From assembly GCA_943331295.2 (NCBI GenBank), contig CALQLA020000009.1, positions 58,477-122,476 of the forward strand: a stretch of DNA of 64,000 nt, written 5' to 3'. How positions within the stretch are numbered: the first letter of the stretch is position 1; the number at the start of each line of letters is the position of its first letter. Positions 44,119 to 52,085 of this stretch are shown one piece after another. The DNA is from Bordetella parapertussis (GTDB lineage: Bacteria; Pseudomonadota; Gammaproteobacteria; Burkholderiales; Casimicrobiaceae). The notes beneath the pieces are model-generated. The model had not been told where the DNA came from and did no database searches. It saw nothing but the letters and a program-made list of their open reading frames with translations. The position numbers and the translations under genes were made by a program.

Positions 44119-44546
44119 CTGTTGACGACGCCCTTCACGAGCAGGATGTTGCCGTAGGGGCGCAGTTCGCCGGTCAGCACGATCGCCGCGGCGCCCCGGG
44201 CGCGCTGGTAGAACGCGTGGCGCTCGAGGCTGCCGATCTCGGAGTCGGCGTGATCCATGTCCGTGAACACGGCGGCAAAGTCCGCGACTGCCTCCGGCAC
44301 GGCGTCCGGATCGCCGATGACCTGCATCGTGATCGCGGCGGGATCGGCGTCGGCATCCAGCGGGAAGACCGTCAGCACCGCGGCCAGCGCTTCCGGCGAC
44401 GAGGCGCCCGCCAGCGCGATGACCGGCGGGCCGAGCGTCCACGCCGGGAAATTGGCGTCGACGATGGCGATCTCGTCGCCGTGCCCCATCGCGGCGAGTG
44501 CGCGCAGCAGGTCGGGCGTGAGCAGCGGATGGATGCCGATGAGCAT
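44100..44546 (-). CDS. RbsD/FucU-family sugar mutarotase
   Basis: A 148-residue protein of the RbsD/FucU family, which interconverts sugar anomers before they enter catabolism. It starts MLIGIHPLLTPDLLRALAAM; the catalytic-type His of GHGDEIAIVDANFPA and a C-terminal NILLVKG(V)VNSY-like tail are present, as in FucU. GGAGG lies ten bases upstream of the ATG. It is the last gene of the leftward sugar operon. Together with the aldo/keto reductase and lactonase across the regulator it points to L-fucose or a related deoxysugar. Confidence 0.87.
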   Translation of the reverse strand: MLIGIHPLLTPDLLRALAAMGHGDEIAIVDANFPAWTLGPPVIALAGASSPEALAAVLTVFPLDADADPAAITMQVIGDPDAVPEAVADFAAVFTDMDHADSEIGSLERHAFYQRARGAAAIVLTGELRPYGNILLVKGVVNSYSALR

Positions 44547-44572
44547 GGCGGGTGCCTCCCGGTATGGCAGCG

Positions 44573-45451
44573 TCAGCCGCTGCCCTTGACGCCGCCGTGC
44601 GTGAGGCCGACGACGATCTCCTTCTGGATCACGATCGTCAGCAGCAGCACCGGCAGCGTCACGATGATTGCCGCCGCCGCCAGCGGTCCCCAGGCGAGCT
44701 GCTCGAAGGTCAGCACGTTGTAGACCGCCACCGGCAGCGTGCGCGTCTCGCGGCCGGCCAGCACGGCGCCGAACACGAAGTTGTTCCACGAGAAAATGAA
44801 CGCGAGGATCGTGCCGACGACGATCCCGGGCCGGGCGAGCGGCAGCGCGACGTACAGGAACGTCGTCCACACGCTGCCGCCGTCGATCAGCGCCGCCTCC
44901 TCGAGCTCCTTCGGCAGCGTCTCGAAGTAGCCGGCCATGATCTAGACGATGATCGGCACCGTGATCACGAGGTGCGTGATGACGAGCGCCGTCAGCGTGT
45001 TGTTGAGGCCGAGGAACTGGAACACCGTGAACAGCGGGATCAGGTAGGACAGCGCGGGCGTCATGCGCGCGATCAGGATCACGACCGTCAGCCGGTGCGC
45101 GCCGGCACGGGCGATGCCGAAGCCGGCGGGAACGCCGATCAGCAGCGCGACCAGCGTCGCGCCGCCCGACACCACGACGCTGTTCCAGAAGTAGCGCCCG
45201 ATCGCGTTCTGCTCGAACACCGAGACGAAGTTGGCAAACGTCGGCGGGCTGGGGATGAACACCGGCGGGTAGGCGATGTTCTCGATCTCGGTCTTCAGCG
45301 ACAGCGAGAGCATCCACAGGAACACCAGCGCCGCCGGAGACACGATCACGACGACCGACAGCCAGAAGCCCAGCTTGCGCAGCCAGCGGCGGCGCGGCGC
45401 CCGGCGCGCGGCAGACGGGGACGGCACGGCAGGTGCAGCGGACGCGTTCAT
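44573..45451 (-). pseudogene. MalG-type carbohydrate ABC permease, interrupted by an amber codon
   Basis: The reading frame would give a normal 292-residue permease of the MalG class. It has an N-terminal helix (WLSVVVIVSPAALVFLW), further helices and the EAA loop region MAGYFETLPKELEEAALIDG. A TAG codon at 44942-44944 splits it into 169 and 121 codon pieces. It stands where homologues have Trp (VPIIVWIMAGYF), so one G-to-A change explains it. The second part begins with an ATG but lacks the first helices. The gene is probably inactive. TAG is used as a normal stop by rlmB, gltX and eno here, so routine read-through is unlikely. Confidence 0.82.
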
Positions 45452-45455
45452 CCGG

Positions 45456-45785
45456 TCATCCCCACTTGGTCTTCTCCCGCACGTGCAGCAGCAGGAGGGC
45501 CAGCGCCATCACGATCACGAAGAACACGACGACCACAGCCTACGCGTTGCCGATGTTGTAGAACGCGAACGCCTGCAGGTACAGGTAGAGGTTGATCGTC
45601 TCCGACGCAGTGCCGGGCCCGCCGCCGGTGATCACGTAGATGGTGTCGAAGGTCTTCAGCGCGTCGATCGTGCGGATCACCGCGGCGACGACGACCAGCG
45701 CGGGAACGATGAAATAGTAGTAGCTGCGCCGGCGGCGCGCGAGGAAGCCTGCACGCGTGACGGGCGGCTGCGCGATGGAGGACAT
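45456..45785 (-). pseudogene. MalF-type carbohydrate ABC permease, internally deleted and interrupted
   Basis: Only 110 codons remain of a gene that usually has about 290. The N-terminal helix (SYYYFIVPALVVV) runs in frame straight into the C-terminal block ALKTFDTIYVITGGGPGTAS; roughly 180 codons between them are missing. A TAG at 45540-45542 then cuts the last helix where homologues have Ser (GNASA). The frame after it continues to HVREKTKWG and a TGA just before the MalG start. Two separate lesions make this a clear pseudogene. Confidence 0.82.
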
Positions 45786-45855
45786 CGGCGGCGGGGGGGG
45801 CGCGCCGCGAAGCCGCCGGCTGGCGCCGGCCGCTTCGCGGGACGGGGCTCGGCCG

Positions 45856-47217
45856 TCAGGCCTTCTCGCTCTTGTCCAGCACGGGCTGGAATTCGGCCGT
45901 GGCCTTCTTGAGTTCGGTGGCAGGATCGGCGCCGTTGATCATGTTGGTCAGCGCGATGCCGAACACGTCGCGGAACTCGGTGACCGGTGCGATCACCGGC
46001 AGGCCCGGCAGCGCGATCCGCGCCGACGTCAGCATGCACTCGATCCACTGCTTCGGCGCCTTGAAGTCGGCCGCCGACGCCGCTGCCGCATACGCGGAGT
46101 TGCGCACCGGCGCGCCGGCCGCGGCCTGCAGCATCCGCGTCTGGTTCACCTTGTTCGACGCCCACTGCAGGTAGAACCAGGACGGACCCTTTTTCTTGCT
46201 GAACCGCGAGATGCCGGAGCCGTCGCCGAACAGCGCCGCGGCCTGCAGCTTCGGGCCGGCCGGCATCACGCCGTAGCCCACCTTGCCGACGATCCGCGAC
46301 TTGGTCGGGTCTTCCAGCGGCTGCGCGAAGCCGATGCCGTCGAGCCACATCGCCGCCTTGCCCTGCAGGAACAGGCTCTGCGACTCGTTCCAGTTGAACC
46401 CGGCGACGCCCTGCGGACCGTACTTCGACATCAGCGTCTGGTACATCTTCGCGGCGTCGATCGCGGCGGCGCTGTCGGTCACGAGCTTGCCCTTGTCGTC
46501 GATGAACGCGCCGCCGTAGCCCAGCAGGAAGCTCGACCAGACGGGGACGTTGGCGTTCTTGAGGCCGCGCGCGACGAAGCCCGAGATGCCCTTGGCCGGA
46601 TCATTCAGCTTCGCCGCGGCGTCGACCATTTCGGCGAAGGTCTTCGGGTAAGCCACGCCCTTGGCGTCGAACAGTTCCTTGTTGTAGTAGACGACCCAGG
46701 GATCGAGATTGAGCGGAAGGCTGTCGATGCGGCCGTCGGCCTGCGTCGCGTAGTTGAGGCCGCCCTTGGCGAAATCGGCGAAGTCGAGGTTGGGGTCGAC
46801 GAGCGACTTGTCGGCCATCATCGGCCGCACGTCGTCCAGCCACTTGTTCTTGCCGAACAGCGCCTTCTGCACGTGATAAGAGATCGCGATCACGTCGAAG
46901 CTCGTGTTGCCGGAGTTGAACTCGATCACCGCCTTCTGCCGCTGCTGCTGCTCGGGGATCATTTCCGAGCCGACGGTGATGCCCGTCATGTCCTCGAATT
47001 CCTTGTGGTACTTGGTGAGGAGGTCGCCGCGAGGGCTCTTGACCAGGAACACCTCGATCTTCTCGCCCTTGAACCGCTTCCAGTCGAAGGGGGCCTGCGC
47101 ATGGGCAGCCAGCTGGCCGGCGCCCGGAATGGCGCCCAGCGCCGCGGCGCCCAGTCCCGCCTGCAGGAGGCGCCGGCGCTGGTTGCCGGGGCCCGTGTCT
47201 CGATCGTGGTCTGCCAT
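45856..47217 (-). CDS. Sugar ABC transporter substrate-binding protein (Tat-exported, SBP_bac_1 family)
   Basis: A 453-residue family 1 binding protein. The N-terminus has a twin-arginine signal (NQRRRLLQAGLGAAALGAIP) and a cleavage-like AAHAQA near 41. The mature protein has the usual two-lobe pattern, including DVIAISYHVQKALFG, PLNLDPWVVYYNKELFD and GKAAMWLDGIGFA. AAGGAGGAAA precedes the ATG at 47217. It is intact although both partner permeases are broken, and no ATPase gene is near. Sugar specificity is inferred from neighbouring deoxysugar enzymes. Confidence 0.87.
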   Translation of the reverse strand: MADHDRDTGPGNQRRRLLQAGLGAAALGAIPGAGQLAAHAQAPFDWKRFKGEKIEVFLVKSPRGDLLTKYHKEFEDMTGITVGSEMIPEQQQRQKAVIEFNSGNTSFDVIAISYHVQKALFGKNKWLDDVRPMMADKSLVDPNLDFADFAKGGLNYATQADGRIDSLPLNLDPWVVYYNKELFDAKGVAYPKTFAEMVDAAAKLNDPAKGISGFVARGLKNANVPVWSSFLLGYGGAFIDDKGKLVTDSAAAIDAAKMYQTLMSKYGPQGVAGFNWNESQSLFLQGKAAMWLDGIGFAQPLEDPTKSRIVGKVGYGVMPAGPKLQAAALFGDGSGISRFSKKKGPSWFYLQWASNKVNQTRMLQAAAGAPVRNSAYAAAASAADFKAPKQWIECMLTSARIALPGLPVIAPVTEFRDVFGIALTNMINGADPATELKKATAEFQPVLDKSEKA

Positions 47218-47357
47218 GGTGTTTCCTCCTTGTCGTTGCCGGATCTCGTCGCCGGATCGCTGCCGCCGGGTGTCCCGGTCGGCCGGTGCCGCGGAAAACG
47301 TCCGGCGGCGCTCCGCCAATCATAGCCGAGCGCCGCCGCATTGCAACGCGCGTCGCG

Positions 47358-48068
47358 TCAGTGGATGCCGTCCTGCGCGGGGAATGCGGCGATCAGCCGC
47401 TCGGCCGTGCATTCGCCGCCCCGCGCCACCGCGAGGATGCGCGCCTCCTCGACCGCGACGGCGCGCGCCGCCTCCGGCACCGCCCGCGCCAACGCGACCG
47501 GAACCACGACGGCGCCATGACGGTCGGCATGCAGCAGGTCGCCCGGCCGCACCCTGAGGCCGAACACCTCGATCTCGATGCCGATCGCAACCGGCATCGC
47601 GTAAGCATGCGACGCGGCGACGCAACCGGCGAGGAACTGGAAGCCGGGCGCCCACTGGTCGAGGTCGCGCACCGAGCCGTTGGTGATCACGCCTAGCGCG
47701 CCAAGGCCGACATGGATGGCCGATTGCACCTCGCCCCAGAAGGCGCCATAGCCGGCGGCCGCGCCGTCGACGTCCTCGATCACGGCGATCGACGGCCGCG
47801 GCCCGGTGTCGATGTGCCGGTAGTATTCGTCGCGCAGGCGCCGGAGCTGCGTTGCGGACAGCGAATGCACCTGCGCCGAGCGCAGCACCGCCGTGCGCGC
47901 ATAGCCGACGATGGGCTTCATCGCCGGGAACCCGCACAGCGGCGGCCGCGTGGTGTAGCCGCGGCCCTGCAGCGCGGGGTCGAGGCGCTCCAGCGCGTTG
48001 CATACCGTCGGCGTGTCGAACGCCGCCAGCGCGTCGAGGTCGGCGGCGGTGAGATCGATGGTCGTCAT
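47358..48068 (-). CDS. RraA-like / HMG-aldolase family lyase
   Basis: A 236-residue member of the RraA/4-hydroxy-4-methyl-2-oxoglutarate aldolase family. The metal-site block GEVQSAIHVGLGALGVITNG followed by SVRD matches the conserved G-x-GAVTDGxxRD active site of the class II aldolases, and the HADRHGAVVVP loop is present. It overlaps no neighbour and lies 13 bp after the DapA-like gene. In sugar-acid clusters such enzymes cleave or decarboxylate keto acids. An RNase E regulator role is unlikely in this context. Confidence 0.8.
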   Translation of the reverse strand: MTTIDLTAADLDALAAFDTPTVCNALERLDPALQGRGYTTRPPLCGFPAMKPIVGYARTAVLRSAQVHSLSATQLRRLRDEYYRHIDTGPRPSIAVIEDVDGAAAGYGAFWGEVQSAIHVGLGALGVITNGSVRDLDQWAPGFQFLAGCVAASHAYAMPVAIGIEIEVFGLRVRPGDLLHADRHGAVVVPVALARAVPEAARAVAVEEARILAVARGGECTAERLIAAFPAQDGIH

Positions 48069-48081
48069 CGCTGCTCCGGGG

Positions 48082-49011
48082 TCAGTAGGGGCCGGCGCCG
48101 TCGCGCACGGGATCGAGCCCGATGGCGGCGAGGCCGGAAAGCAGGGCGGCACGCTCGTCGGCGGTCAGCGCGACCAGCGGCGGGCGCACGCCCAGCCAGC
48201 CCTCGTCGCCCGTCAGGTGCGCCGCGATGGCCTTGAACGCCGGGTTGAGCTGGAAGCGACCGAGCAGCTCCACCAGCTGCTCGATGGGGGCGAGCTCGGC
48301 GCGGCGCGTGGCTTCGTCCCGGGCGTCGAACAGGCGCCGCAGCGCGCGCGGGTAGAGGTTGGCGATGCCGCAGATCGTGCCGCGACCGCCCGCCGCGACG
48401 GTAGCCGGCATGTGTGGCTCGAAGCCGACGAAGATGGAGAGCTTCGTGAAATGGCGGACGAACGCGAGCTCGTGCTCGAGGATGCAACTGCTGTCCTTGA
48501 TGCCGGCGATGATCCCCGGATAGGCGGCGCAGAGCCGGTCGACCATCGCCGTCGACGTATCGACGGAGGTGACCTGGGGGATGTGGTACAGGTACAGGCG
48601 CAGGCGCGGATCGTTGACGCCGTCGATCACGCGCGCATAGCTCGCGTAGACCCCTTCGTCGCTGACGCCCTTGAAGAAGAACGGCGGGAGGACCAGCGCG
48701 CCGGCGCAGCCCGAGGCAACGGCGTGCCGCGTGAGCTCGATCGTGTCGGTCGGCGCGGCGCAGGCCGTGCCGACGAGGATGCGTTGCGGGGCGACGCCGG
48801 CGGCGAGCAGCGCCTCGAGGCCCGCCCGGCGCTCGGCCACCGAGAACGACTGGCCCTCGCCGGTGGTGCCGAACAGCGCGACGCCGTCGGTGCCGGCCGC
48901 AAGGAGGCGCCGGACGTGCGCGACGAGGCGCGCATGATCGGGGTTGCCCGCGGCAGTGAGCGGGGTCAGCGTGGCGCACCAGACGCCGGACAGGGCGGCA
49001 GCGGCGGTCAT
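48082..49011 (-). CDS. DapA-family aldolase/dehydratase (2-keto-3-deoxy sugar acid type)
   Basis: A 309-residue class I aldolase of the DHDPS/NAL family. The GTTGEGQSFS phosphate/keto-acid loop is near 48, the catalytic Tyr is in RLYLYHIP near 138 and the Schiff-base Lys is in GIIAGIKDSS near 170. Members act on pyruvate-derived keto acids. Here 2-keto-3-deoxy-fuconate or a similar sugar acid is the likely substrate, because true lysine biosynthesis would not sit in a GntR-controlled sugar cluster. It is the first gene of the leftward operon, divergent from the regulator. Confidence 0.85.
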   Translation of the reverse strand: MTAAAALSGVWCATLTPLTAAGNPDHARLVAHVRRLLAAGTDGVALFGTTGEGQSFSVAERRAGLEALLAAGVAPQRILVGTACAAPTDTIELTRHAVASGCAGALVLPPFFFKGVSDEGVYASYARVIDGVNDPRLRLYLYHIPQVTSVDTSTAMVDRLCAAYPGIIAGIKDSSCILEHELAFVRHFTKLSIFVGFEPHMPATVAAGGRGTICGIANLYPRALRRLFDARDEATRRAELAPIEQLVELLGRFQLNPAFKAIAAHLTGDEGWLGVRPPLVALTADERAALLSGLAAIGLDPVRDGAGPY

Positions 49012-49054
49012 TGCGGCAGGGCCCGCGACGGGGCGGCGGTGGGCAGGGCGTGGT

Positions 49055-49066
49055 TCGACATGTCAG
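49055..49066 (-). promoter_or_regulatory. Candidate GntR operator, site 1
   Basis: CTGACATGTCGA on the minus strand contains the palindrome GACATGTC and shares nine bases, CTGACATGT, with site 2. It lies 44 bp before the DapA-like start codon, where it could block the leftward operon. Confidence 0.5.
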
Positions 49067-49197
49067 TGGGTCCGGTGGTCGGCGAGGGGGATTCGCGCGG
49101 CGTGTTGCCGGGGACGGGCGGACCGCAAGAAAGGTATCGGCCGGACGAAACGGCATCCGAATCCGCAACCGGACGGGCGACACCAATGCGGGGCGAC

Positions 49198-49225
49198 TTG
49201 ACAGCGCGAACTGACATGTTAGTGT
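49198..49225 (+). promoter_or_regulatory. Promoter of the GntR gene
   Basis: A perfect TTGACA (49198-49203), a 16-bp spacer and TAGTGT (49220-49225) lie 27 bp before the regulator start. The candidate operator site 2 lies within the spacer and -10. Confidence 0.55.
49211..49222 (+). promoter_or_regulatory. Candidate GntR operator, site 2
   Basis: CTGACATGTTAG is a near-perfect 12-base palindrome around ACATGT. It sits between the -35 and -10 of the GntR promoter, the place expected for autorepression. The centre lies about 155 bp from site 1. Confidence 0.5.
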
Positions 49226-49252
49226 TGTCGGCACACATAAGCAAGGGGTCGC

Positions 49253-49909
49253 ATGGCTTCCGCCAGACCGACGACGCTCCGTGAGAAGGCGTATTCGAGC
49301 TTCACCGAGCGCCTCGTCGCCCATGAAATCCAGGCCGGGCAGTTCGTGACGCAGCGCGAGCTGGTCGCGATGACCGGCATGACGCTGGGCGCCGTCCGTG
49401 AACTCATTCCGCGGCTCGAGGCCGAGGGCCTCGTCACGACCGAGCCGCAGCGCGGGCTCCGGATCGCCAGCGTCGACCTCGACCTCATCCGCGACGCGTT
49501 CCAGTTCCGCCTGCTGCTGGAGCGCGAGGCGGCCGCCAATTTCGCGCGCCACGCCCCCGAGGCCGAACTCGCACGGTTGCGGTCGGCGCACGAGGCGGTA
49601 CGCAAGGATGCCGGCCGGCGCATCACGCCGAAGCTGGTCGCTCGCGCGCAGGCCGTCGACTGGGACCTGCACGACACGCTGGTCGACTTCCTCGGCAACC
49701 GGATCATCTCGGCCAGCTATCGCGTCAACTCGCTGAAGATCCGCCTGATCCGGCAGCAGCAGACGCGCATCCACGAAGCGCTGGTGGTGCCGGTGATGGA
49801 CGAACACCTCGCGATCGTCGCCGCGCTGGAATCGCGCGACCCGGCGCGCGCCGCGGACGCGATCGGCACGCACATCGCGAGCGCGCGCAACCGCGCGATG
49901 CGGATCTGA
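49253..49909 (+). CDS. GntR-family (FCD) transcriptional regulator
   Basis: A 218-residue regulator. The N-terminal winged helix (about 10-75) includes QRELVAMTGMTLGAVRELIP and a GLVTTEPQRGLRI wing. The C-terminal FCD effector domain (about 85-210) is all-helical with a DWDLHDTLVDFLGN metal-site segment and a late DEHLAIVAALESRDP block. Such proteins usually repress sugar-acid genes until a keto or sugar acid binds. It divides the leftward lyase/transport operon from the rightward reductase and lactonase genes, which it probably controls. Confidence 0.9.
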   Translation: MASARPTTLREKAYSSFTERLVAHEIQAGQFVTQRELVAMTGMTLGAVRELIPRLEAEGLVTTEPQRGLRIASVDLDLIRDAFQFRLLLEREAAANFARHAPEAELARLRSAHEAVRKDAGRRITPKLVARAQAVDWDLHDTLVDFLGNRIISASYRVNSLKIRLIRQQQTRIHEALVVPVMDEHLAIVAALESRDPARAADAIGTHIASARNRAMRI

Positions 49910-49911
49910 GG

Positions 49912-50190
49912 TGACGACCCCCACGCTCGCTGCGCTCGCTGCCCCCCGAGGGGGAGCATCAGCGCCCTCCGGGCGGCCGCGCGGGCGCTGAGATGACGAC
50001 CCCCACGCTCGCTGCGCTCGCTGCCCCCCGAGGGGGAGCACGACTTCCCTTGGGACGGCCCGGCGGGAAGTCGACGACCCCCACGCTCGCTGCGCTCGCT
50101 GCCCCCCGAGGGGGAGCATCAGCGCCCTCCGGGCGGCCGCGCGGGCGCTGAGATGACGACCCCCACGCTCGCTGCGCTCGCTGCCCCCCT
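49912..50190. repeat. Array of four CCCCCACGCTCGCTGCG repeats with covarying hairpins
   Basis: Four copies of a GC-rich unit begin at about 49912, 49994, 50073 and 50154: ACGACCCCCACGCTCGCTG, CGCTCGCTGCCCCC and, in the first three, a GAGGGGG arm that folds back on CCCCC. Each of the first three is followed by a hairpin with a 9-bp stem and a 15-base loop. Tails 1 and 3 (49959-49991 and 50119-50151) use TCAGCGCCC/GGGCGCTGA. Tail 2 (50041-50073) uses CGACTTCCC/GGGAAGTCG. The stems differ in most pairs and stay fully complementary. Copy 4 is truncated and becomes the first codons of the aldo/keto reductase. Confidence 0.9.
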
Positions 50191-51169
50191 CGGGTTCGGC
50201 GGGGCACCGCTCGGCAACCTGTTCGCGCCGATCGCCGACGCCGACGCGGTCGCGCTGGTGCGCGCCGCCTGGGACTGCGGCCTGCGCTATTTCGACACCG
50301 CGCCGCATTACGGCAACGGCCTGTCCGAGCACCGGATCGGGCACGCGCTGCGCGGCCTGCCGCGCGACGACTACCTGCTGTCGACGAAAGTCGGGCGCCT
50401 GCTGCTGCCGGACCCCGGCGCGCCGCGCGCGCAGAACGGCTACGTCGACGTGCTGCCGTTCGTCCAGCGCTGGGACTACTCGTTCGACGGCACGCTGCGC
50501 AGCATCGACGACAGCCTGCAGCGGCTCGGGGTGGCCCGCATCGACTACGTGTTCATCCACGACGTCGCCGGCGACGCGCACGGCGCGCTGCAGCCGCAGC
50601 GCTTCCGGGAAGCGATGAACGGCGCCGTGCCGGCGCTGGCGCGGCTCAAGGCGGAAGGGCGGATCAAGGGGTTCGGGCTCGGTGTCAACGAGTGGCAGGT
50701 CTGCCTCGACGCGCTCGCGCACGCCGACCTCGACATCCTGCTGCTGGCCGGCCGCTACACGCTGCTCGACCAGACGGCATTGCCGGTGCTGCTGCCGGAG
50801 TGCGTGCGGCGCAGCGTTCGCGTGGTGATCGGCGGGCCGTTCAACTCCGGCATCCTCGCCACCGGCGCGCAGCCGGCGGACGGGCGCGCGCCGTACTTCA
50901 ACTACGCGCCGGCGACGCCCGCGGTAATCGCGCGCACGCTGGCGATCGAGGCCGCCTGCCGCCGCCACGGCGTGCCGCTCAAGGCGGCCGCGCTGCAGTT
51001 CCCGCGCGCCCATCCCGCGGTCGCCTGCGTGATCCCCGGCGCGCGCAGCGTCGGCGAACTCGAACAGAACATCGCGCTGGCAGACCATGCGATTCCCGCG
51101 GACTTCTGGCGCGCTCTCCGCGACGAGGGGCTGGTGCCGGAGGGCGCGCCGCTCCCGGGGCTGTCGTGA
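50153..51169 (+). CDS. Aldo/keto reductase (L-fucose/D-threo-aldose dehydrogenase type)
   Basis: A 338-residue NAD(P)-dependent oxidoreductase. The conserved opening LGFGGAPLGNLF starts at residue 13. The catalytic Asp/Tyr block is FDTAPHYGNGLSEHRIG, the Lys is in STKVGR, and the His is in YVFIHDVAGD. C-terminal nucleotide contacts (CVIPGARSVGELEQN) are present. The length and the GNGLSE block match L-fucose or D-threo-aldose 1-dehydrogenases. The only start codon available, ATG 50153, lies in the repeat array, so the first 12 residues are repeat-encoded and replace the usual strand before LGFGG. No ribosome site precedes it. The lactonase gene overlaps its stop (GTGA). Confidence 0.87.
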   Translation: MTTPTLAALAAPLGFGGAPLGNLFAPIADADAVALVRAAWDCGLRYFDTAPHYGNGLSEHRIGHALRGLPRDDYLLSTKVGRLLLPDPGAPRAQNGYVDVLPFVQRWDYSFDGTLRSIDDSLQRLGVARIDYVFIHDVAGDAHGALQPQRFREAMNGAVPALARLKAEGRIKGFGLGVNEWQVCLDALAHADLDILLLAGRYTLLDQTALPVLLPECVRRSVRVVIGGPFNSGILATGAQPADGRAPYFNYAPATPAVIARTLAIEAACRRHGVPLKAAALQFPRAHPAVACVIPGARSVGELEQNIALADHAIPADFWRALRDEGLVPEGAPLPGLS

Positions 51170-52017
51170 GCGCCGCGACGCCGATTCGGGTCGACGCCCA
51201 CCATCACGTCTGGCGGCTGGCCCGGGGCGACTACGGCTGGCTCACGCCGGCGCTCGCGCCGATCCACCGCGATTTCTCGCTCGCCGACCTGCGACCGCTG
51301 CTGGCCGGCGCGGGCATCGGCGCCACCGTGCTCGTCCAGGCGGCGCCCACCGTCGCCGAGACCGAATTCCTGCTCGCGACCGCGCGCGAGAACGGCAGTC
51401 CCGTCCGCGGCGTCGTCGGGTGGCTCGACTGCGCGCACCCGGACGCGCCCACGACACTTGCGCGCCTTGCGCAGGACCCGTTGCTTAAATCGGTACGCCC
51501 GATGCTGCACGACCTGCCCGATCCGGAATGGATCCTTCGCGCCGAGGTGCAGCGCATGCTCGAGCTGCTGCCGGCGCACGGCCTTGCCTTCGACGCGCTG
51601 GTCAAGCCGCCCCAGCTGCCGGCGCTGCGCGCGATGGTCGAGCGCAATCCTGACCTCGACGTCGTCGTCGACCACGGCGCCAAGCCGCCGATCGCCGCCG
51701 GCGGCTGGGAGCCCTGGGCCGCGTCCATGGCGGCACTCGCGCGCCACCCGCGGGTGCACTGCAAGCTGTCGGGGCTGGCCACGGAGGCCGGCCCCGGCTG
51801 GACGGCGGCGTCGCTTGCCCGGTACGTATCGCACCTGCTGGACTGCTTCGGCAGCGACCGGCTGATCTGGGGCAGCGACTGGCCCGTCGTCGACCTGGGC
51901 GGCGGCTACCGCCGCTGGGTCGAGGCCACCACGGCGCTGCTCGCCGCGCTGACGGATGCCGAGCGCGACGCGGTCCTGGGCGGGAATGCGCGGCGGTTCT
52001 ACCGGCTCGATGGATGA
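51166..52017 (+). CDS. Amidohydrolase 2 family lactonase (L-fuconolactonase-like)
   Basis: A 283-residue TIM-barrel hydrolase. The HxH metal motif is DAHHHVWRL near 9-17, and the C-terminal RLIWGSDWPVVDLGG block carries the conserved Asp. A KLSGL strand and the DHGAKPP His site lie between. The family includes L-fuconolactone and L-rhamnono-lactone hydrolases, which open the lactone made by the aldose dehydrogenase encoded just upstream. The start is GTG 51166, overlapping the previous stop codon. Confidence 0.87.
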   Translation: MSAATPIRVDAHHHVWRLARGDYGWLTPALAPIHRDFSLADLRPLLAGAGIGATVLVQAAPTVAETEFLLATARENGSPVRGVVGWLDCAHPDAPTTLARLAQDPLLKSVRPMLHDLPDPEWILRAEVQRMLELLPAHGLAFDALVKPPQLPALRAMVERNPDLDVVVDHGAKPPIAAGGWEPWAASMAALARHPRVHCKLSGLATEAGPGWTAASLARYVSHLLDCFGSDRLIWGSDWPVVDLGGGYRRWVEATTALLAALTDAERDAVLGGNARRFYRLDG

Positions 52018-52085
52018 ACGACGGCGCGTGCCGCGACAGTCGTGCCCTGTCGGCCCCCCCCGTTTGCTGAACCGGCTGACTGCGA

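Noticed and set aside
44942..45542. Amber recoding or read-through in the permease genes
   Set aside because: TAG is an ordinary stop for rlmB, gltX and eno in this window, no suppressor tRNA is seen, and the MalF gene also has a large deletion.
47358..48068. RNase E inhibitor RraA
   Set aside because: The protein is longer than RraA and has the lyase active-site pattern, and it lies in a catabolic operon.
48082..49011. Lysine-pathway dihydrodipicolinate synthase (dapA)
   Set aside because: The fold is the same, but the GntR-linked sugar cluster and the lack of lysine genes nearby favour a sugar-acid aldolase.
49912..50190. CRISPR array
   Set aside because: Repeat length, internal palindromes and near-identical tails do not fit spacers of constant length, and no cas gene is nearby.
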